A stretch of DNA of 22,322 bases from Planctomycetota bacterium. Lineage in GTDB: Bacteria > Planctomycetota > Planctomycetia > Isosphaerales > Isosphaeraceae. The stretch lies in contig JAJYCH010000007.1 in the NCBI GenBank assembly GCA_021778575.1, positions 1 through 22,322 on the forward strand. The letters are read 5' to 3'. How positions within the stretch are numbered: the stretch's first letter is position 1; each line of letters starts with the position of its first letter. The notes under the pieces were generated by a model. The model ran no database searches. It worked only from the letters and a program-made list of their open reading frames with translations, and was not told the DNA's origin. Below, piece after piece: positions 20,945 through 22,322 of this stretch. A program made the translations under genes and the position numbers.

Positions 20945-21427
20945 TTGGCCCCGCGAACCCGCTCCACCATCCCCGATCCGACCCGACCCCGGCGCAAGAA
21001 CACTCTGGCCCGCGCCGAGTTACCGGCCGGCGATTGTCTCTGCGACCATTGCTCGGGCAAGTGCTGCCGGTACTTCTCGCTGCCGATCGAGACGCCGACC
21101 GCCTGGGGCGACTACGACGCCATCCGCTGGTATCTCGCCCACGGCCAGACCCTGGTTTACGTCGAAAAAGAGACCTGGTACCTGGTCGTGATGACCAAGT
21201 GCAAGTACCTCGACAAGGCCGACCGCTGCCGGATCTACCACAGTCGCCCCAAGATCTGCCAGGACTACACCACGGCCGAATGCGAATACGACGAGGATTG
21301 GGTCTTCGAGAAAGTCTTCGAGACCGCCGAACAACTCTGGGAATACGCCGAGGCCGTGCTCCCGCCGCGAAAACGACCGAAGCCGGTCGGCCCGGTGTTC
21401 ACGGTGATTGGGCCGGGGGCGACATGA
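20945..21427 (+). CDS. YkgJ-type cysteine-cluster protein
   Basis: 160 aa from TTG at 20945. Cysteines lie at 31, 33, 36, 40, 41 (CLCDHCSGKCC), 86, 95, 105 and 113, in the order C-x2-C-x3-CC ... C ... C-x9-C ... C of the YkgJ/UPF0153 putative zinc- or iron-chelating family. RCRIYHSRPKIC is the family's typical 'C-x-I-Y-x-x-R-P-x-x-C'. Probably a metal or Fe-S-binding protein; some relatives are linked to formaldehyde or flagellin modification, which is not shown here. The start is not certain: no ATG is suitably placed after the upstream stop at 20865, and the TTG has AGGA about ten bases upstream. It overlaps the next gene by 4 nt (ATGA). Confidence 0.82.
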   Translation: MAPRTRSTIPDPTRPRRKNTLARAELPAGDCLCDHCSGKCCRYFSLPIETPTAWGDYDAIRWYLAHGQTLVYVEKETWYLVVMTKCKYLDKADRCRIYHSRPKICQDYTTAECEYDEDWVFEKVFETAEQLWEYAEAVLPPRKRPKPVGPVFTVIGPGAT

Positions 21428-22095
21428 GGACGGTGGAGGAGATCCGAGCTCACTTCCTGGAACGACTAGCCTTGGCATTGAAACGGCCGGGGATGTTCGG
21501 TGGCCCGAACATCATTCGAGAGCTACTCAATTATCTGGTCTTCATCGACGAGAATGAAAAGTCATATGAAACGTTGATCGCCGAGGAGAGATTCGTTCGA
21601 TATTTCGGTCCCGGATGGATCGCCGCGCCATTCTGGTGGAAATTCGGGGGAAAATACGATCGCTACGCCAACGAAGTCAGCTCCGTCTATGCGGAGATCG
21701 CCTACCAGCTTGGCTATGCCAAACTTGATCGAAACCTTGACGCTGGGGAATGGCGAAGCTTGCGGAAAGGCTTGAGAAAGCGAATTCAGGAGCGAGATTG
21801 GACCGTGTCGGATGTCGTCCAGGAATTCGGTCCTTCCTCGTTCCGCACCGGTTTGACCTGGCAACAGATTCTGTGTTATTCCAACGGGGTCATCGGAGAC
21901 GAGTGGGTTTTCTTCGACTTTGAGGCGAAGCAAGGCGATGAATGGCCACTCGGGTCGAAATGGCCTCCGGAGGATTTCAAGGACGTCTCGAACCCACCCT
22001 TACGCAACGTCCGATTGCCCGCGAAGGACTTTTCCCATAGCCTGGTCTTGACCCCTTTCGGCCGGACTTCGGCCATCTTACCGATCCAGTACTGA
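21424..22095 (+). CDS. Hypothetical protein, translationally coupled to the YkgJ-type gene
   Basis: 223 aa, no family recognised. The N-terminal part has the pattern MRTVEEIRAHFLERLALALK-RPGMFGGPNIIRELLNYLVF, a helical region with an 'RPxMxGG' turn seen in some uncharacterised small proteins. The middle is aromatic-rich (FGPGWIAAPFWWKFGGKYDR), and the C-terminus (WPLGSKWPPEDFKDV) looks globular. No signal peptide or membrane helix. ATG at 21424 overlaps the upstream stop (ATGA). The base composition of this gene and of the next one is slightly more AT-rich than that of the cluster before them, so the pair may be a later insertion in the operon; this is a weak indication. Confidence 0.8.
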   Translation: MRTVEEIRAHFLERLALALKRPGMFGGPNIIRELLNYLVFIDENEKSYETLIAEERFVRYFGPGWIAAPFWWKFGGKYDRYANEVSSVYAEIAYQLGYAKLDRNLDAGEWRSLRKGLRKRIQERDWTVSDVVQEFGPSSFRTGLTWQQILCYSNGVIGDEWVFFDFEAKQGDEWPLGSKWPPEDFKDVSNPPLRNVRLPAKDFSHSLVLTPFGRTSAILPIQY

Positions 22096-22101
22096 ATCCC
22101 C

Positions 22102-22322
22102 ATGGCCATCCGCTCGAATCACTACGAGGCTGCTTTCGAGGCGTTCATCCGCTCGATCCCGGTCCCTTGCGTGGCGGTCGATGAAGCGAAACGGGCGCTT
22201 TTTGGGGACGAGGGGGTCAAAAATCCCGACTTCTTGCTGTATCCTAAACATGGTCCGAATCTGGTTGTCGAGGTGAAGGGCAAGAAGGGGAAGGACGCGA
22301 ACGGGCGACGCCCCTGGGAGAA
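22102..22322 (+). CDS. PD-(D/E)XK-like protein, 5' part; continues past the right edge
   Basis: The first 73 residues are present. NHYEAAFEAFIRSIPVPCVA then VDEAKRALFG is followed by NPDFLLYP and NLVVEVKGKKGKD. An Asp after proline, a hydrophobic strand, then E-V-K is the catalytic core pattern of the PD-(D/E)XK nuclease fold, and the helix before it is usual for that fold. Activity cannot be judged from the fragment. ATG at 22102 is 6 bp after the upstream stop, so it is in the same operon; the ribosome binding site is poor. Confidence 0.7.
   Translation, partial: MAIRSNHYEAAFEAFIRSIPVPCVAVDEAKRALFGDEGVKNPDFLLYPKHGPNLVVEVKGKKGKDANGRRPWE

Overview
The window is GC-rich, densely coded DNA that looks like a planctomycete chromosome, probably from the Isosphaeraceae or a close relative. 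The evidence is of four kinds. A surface protein at the left edge has the basic leader plus 'ELLELRITP' motif typical of planctomycete exported proteins, followed by autotransporter-type beta-strand repeats. There is a HAF-repeat protein with a C-terminal PEP-CTERM-like sorting signal. Short GTAG-footed hairpin (REP-like) elements sit between genes. Sigma-54 promoters are used heavily. The taxonomic call is inference from gene content; no rRNA, tRNA or CRISPR array was seen.

Layout. 1-776 (minus): 5' part of a beta-strand-repeat surface protein, followed by about 830 bp without a gene that holds a REP-like inverted pair. 1608-4203: a small C-terminally anchored hypothetical protein (minus), then a DUF1015 protein and a SEC-C tail protein (plus). 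4235-14890: a block of small envelope and stress-type genes. It contains CsbD/DUF883 and DUF1328 (minus), a small lipoprotein (minus), a DUF883-like protein (plus), a membrane P-loop GTPase (plus), and a four-gene operon (two DUF883-like anchors, a holin-X/YqjE-like protein, a diacylglycerol/lipid kinase). A two-CBS protein and an NtrC-family sigma-54 activator (both minus) follow, then another DUF883-like anchor, an unusual histidine kinase and a ferritin-like protein (all plus). 15081-18515: a HAF/PEP-CTERM protein converging on, and overlapping, dprA, which is translationally coupled to aroB. 18516-19006: noncoding, with a degenerate repeat. 19007-22322: a plus-strand cluster of site-2-type metalloprotease, homocysteine S-methyltransferase family protein, YkgJ-type cysteine-cluster protein, an unknown protein, and the start of a PD-(D/E)XK-like protein that runs off the right edge.

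The main result is a set of seven good -24/-12 (sigma-54) promoter matches, plus one weak one. Each lies in an intergenic region, points at the adjacent gene, and would give a 5' leader of about 64-101 nt. They precede the lipoprotein gene, the CsbD-DUF1328 operon, all the free-standing DUF883 units (5857, the 8233 operon, 12799), the ferritin-like gene, and the NtrC-family regulator itself. I infer a local sigma-54 regulon for membrane-anchored stress proteins, controlled by the autoregulated activator at 10916-12310 and perhaps by the atypical kinase at 13141-14265. In enterobacteria the equivalent small proteins (ElaB/YqjD/YqjE type) are tied to stationary phase and the general stress response. 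Their sigma-54 control here, with regulator and targets side by side, is the part most worth following up.
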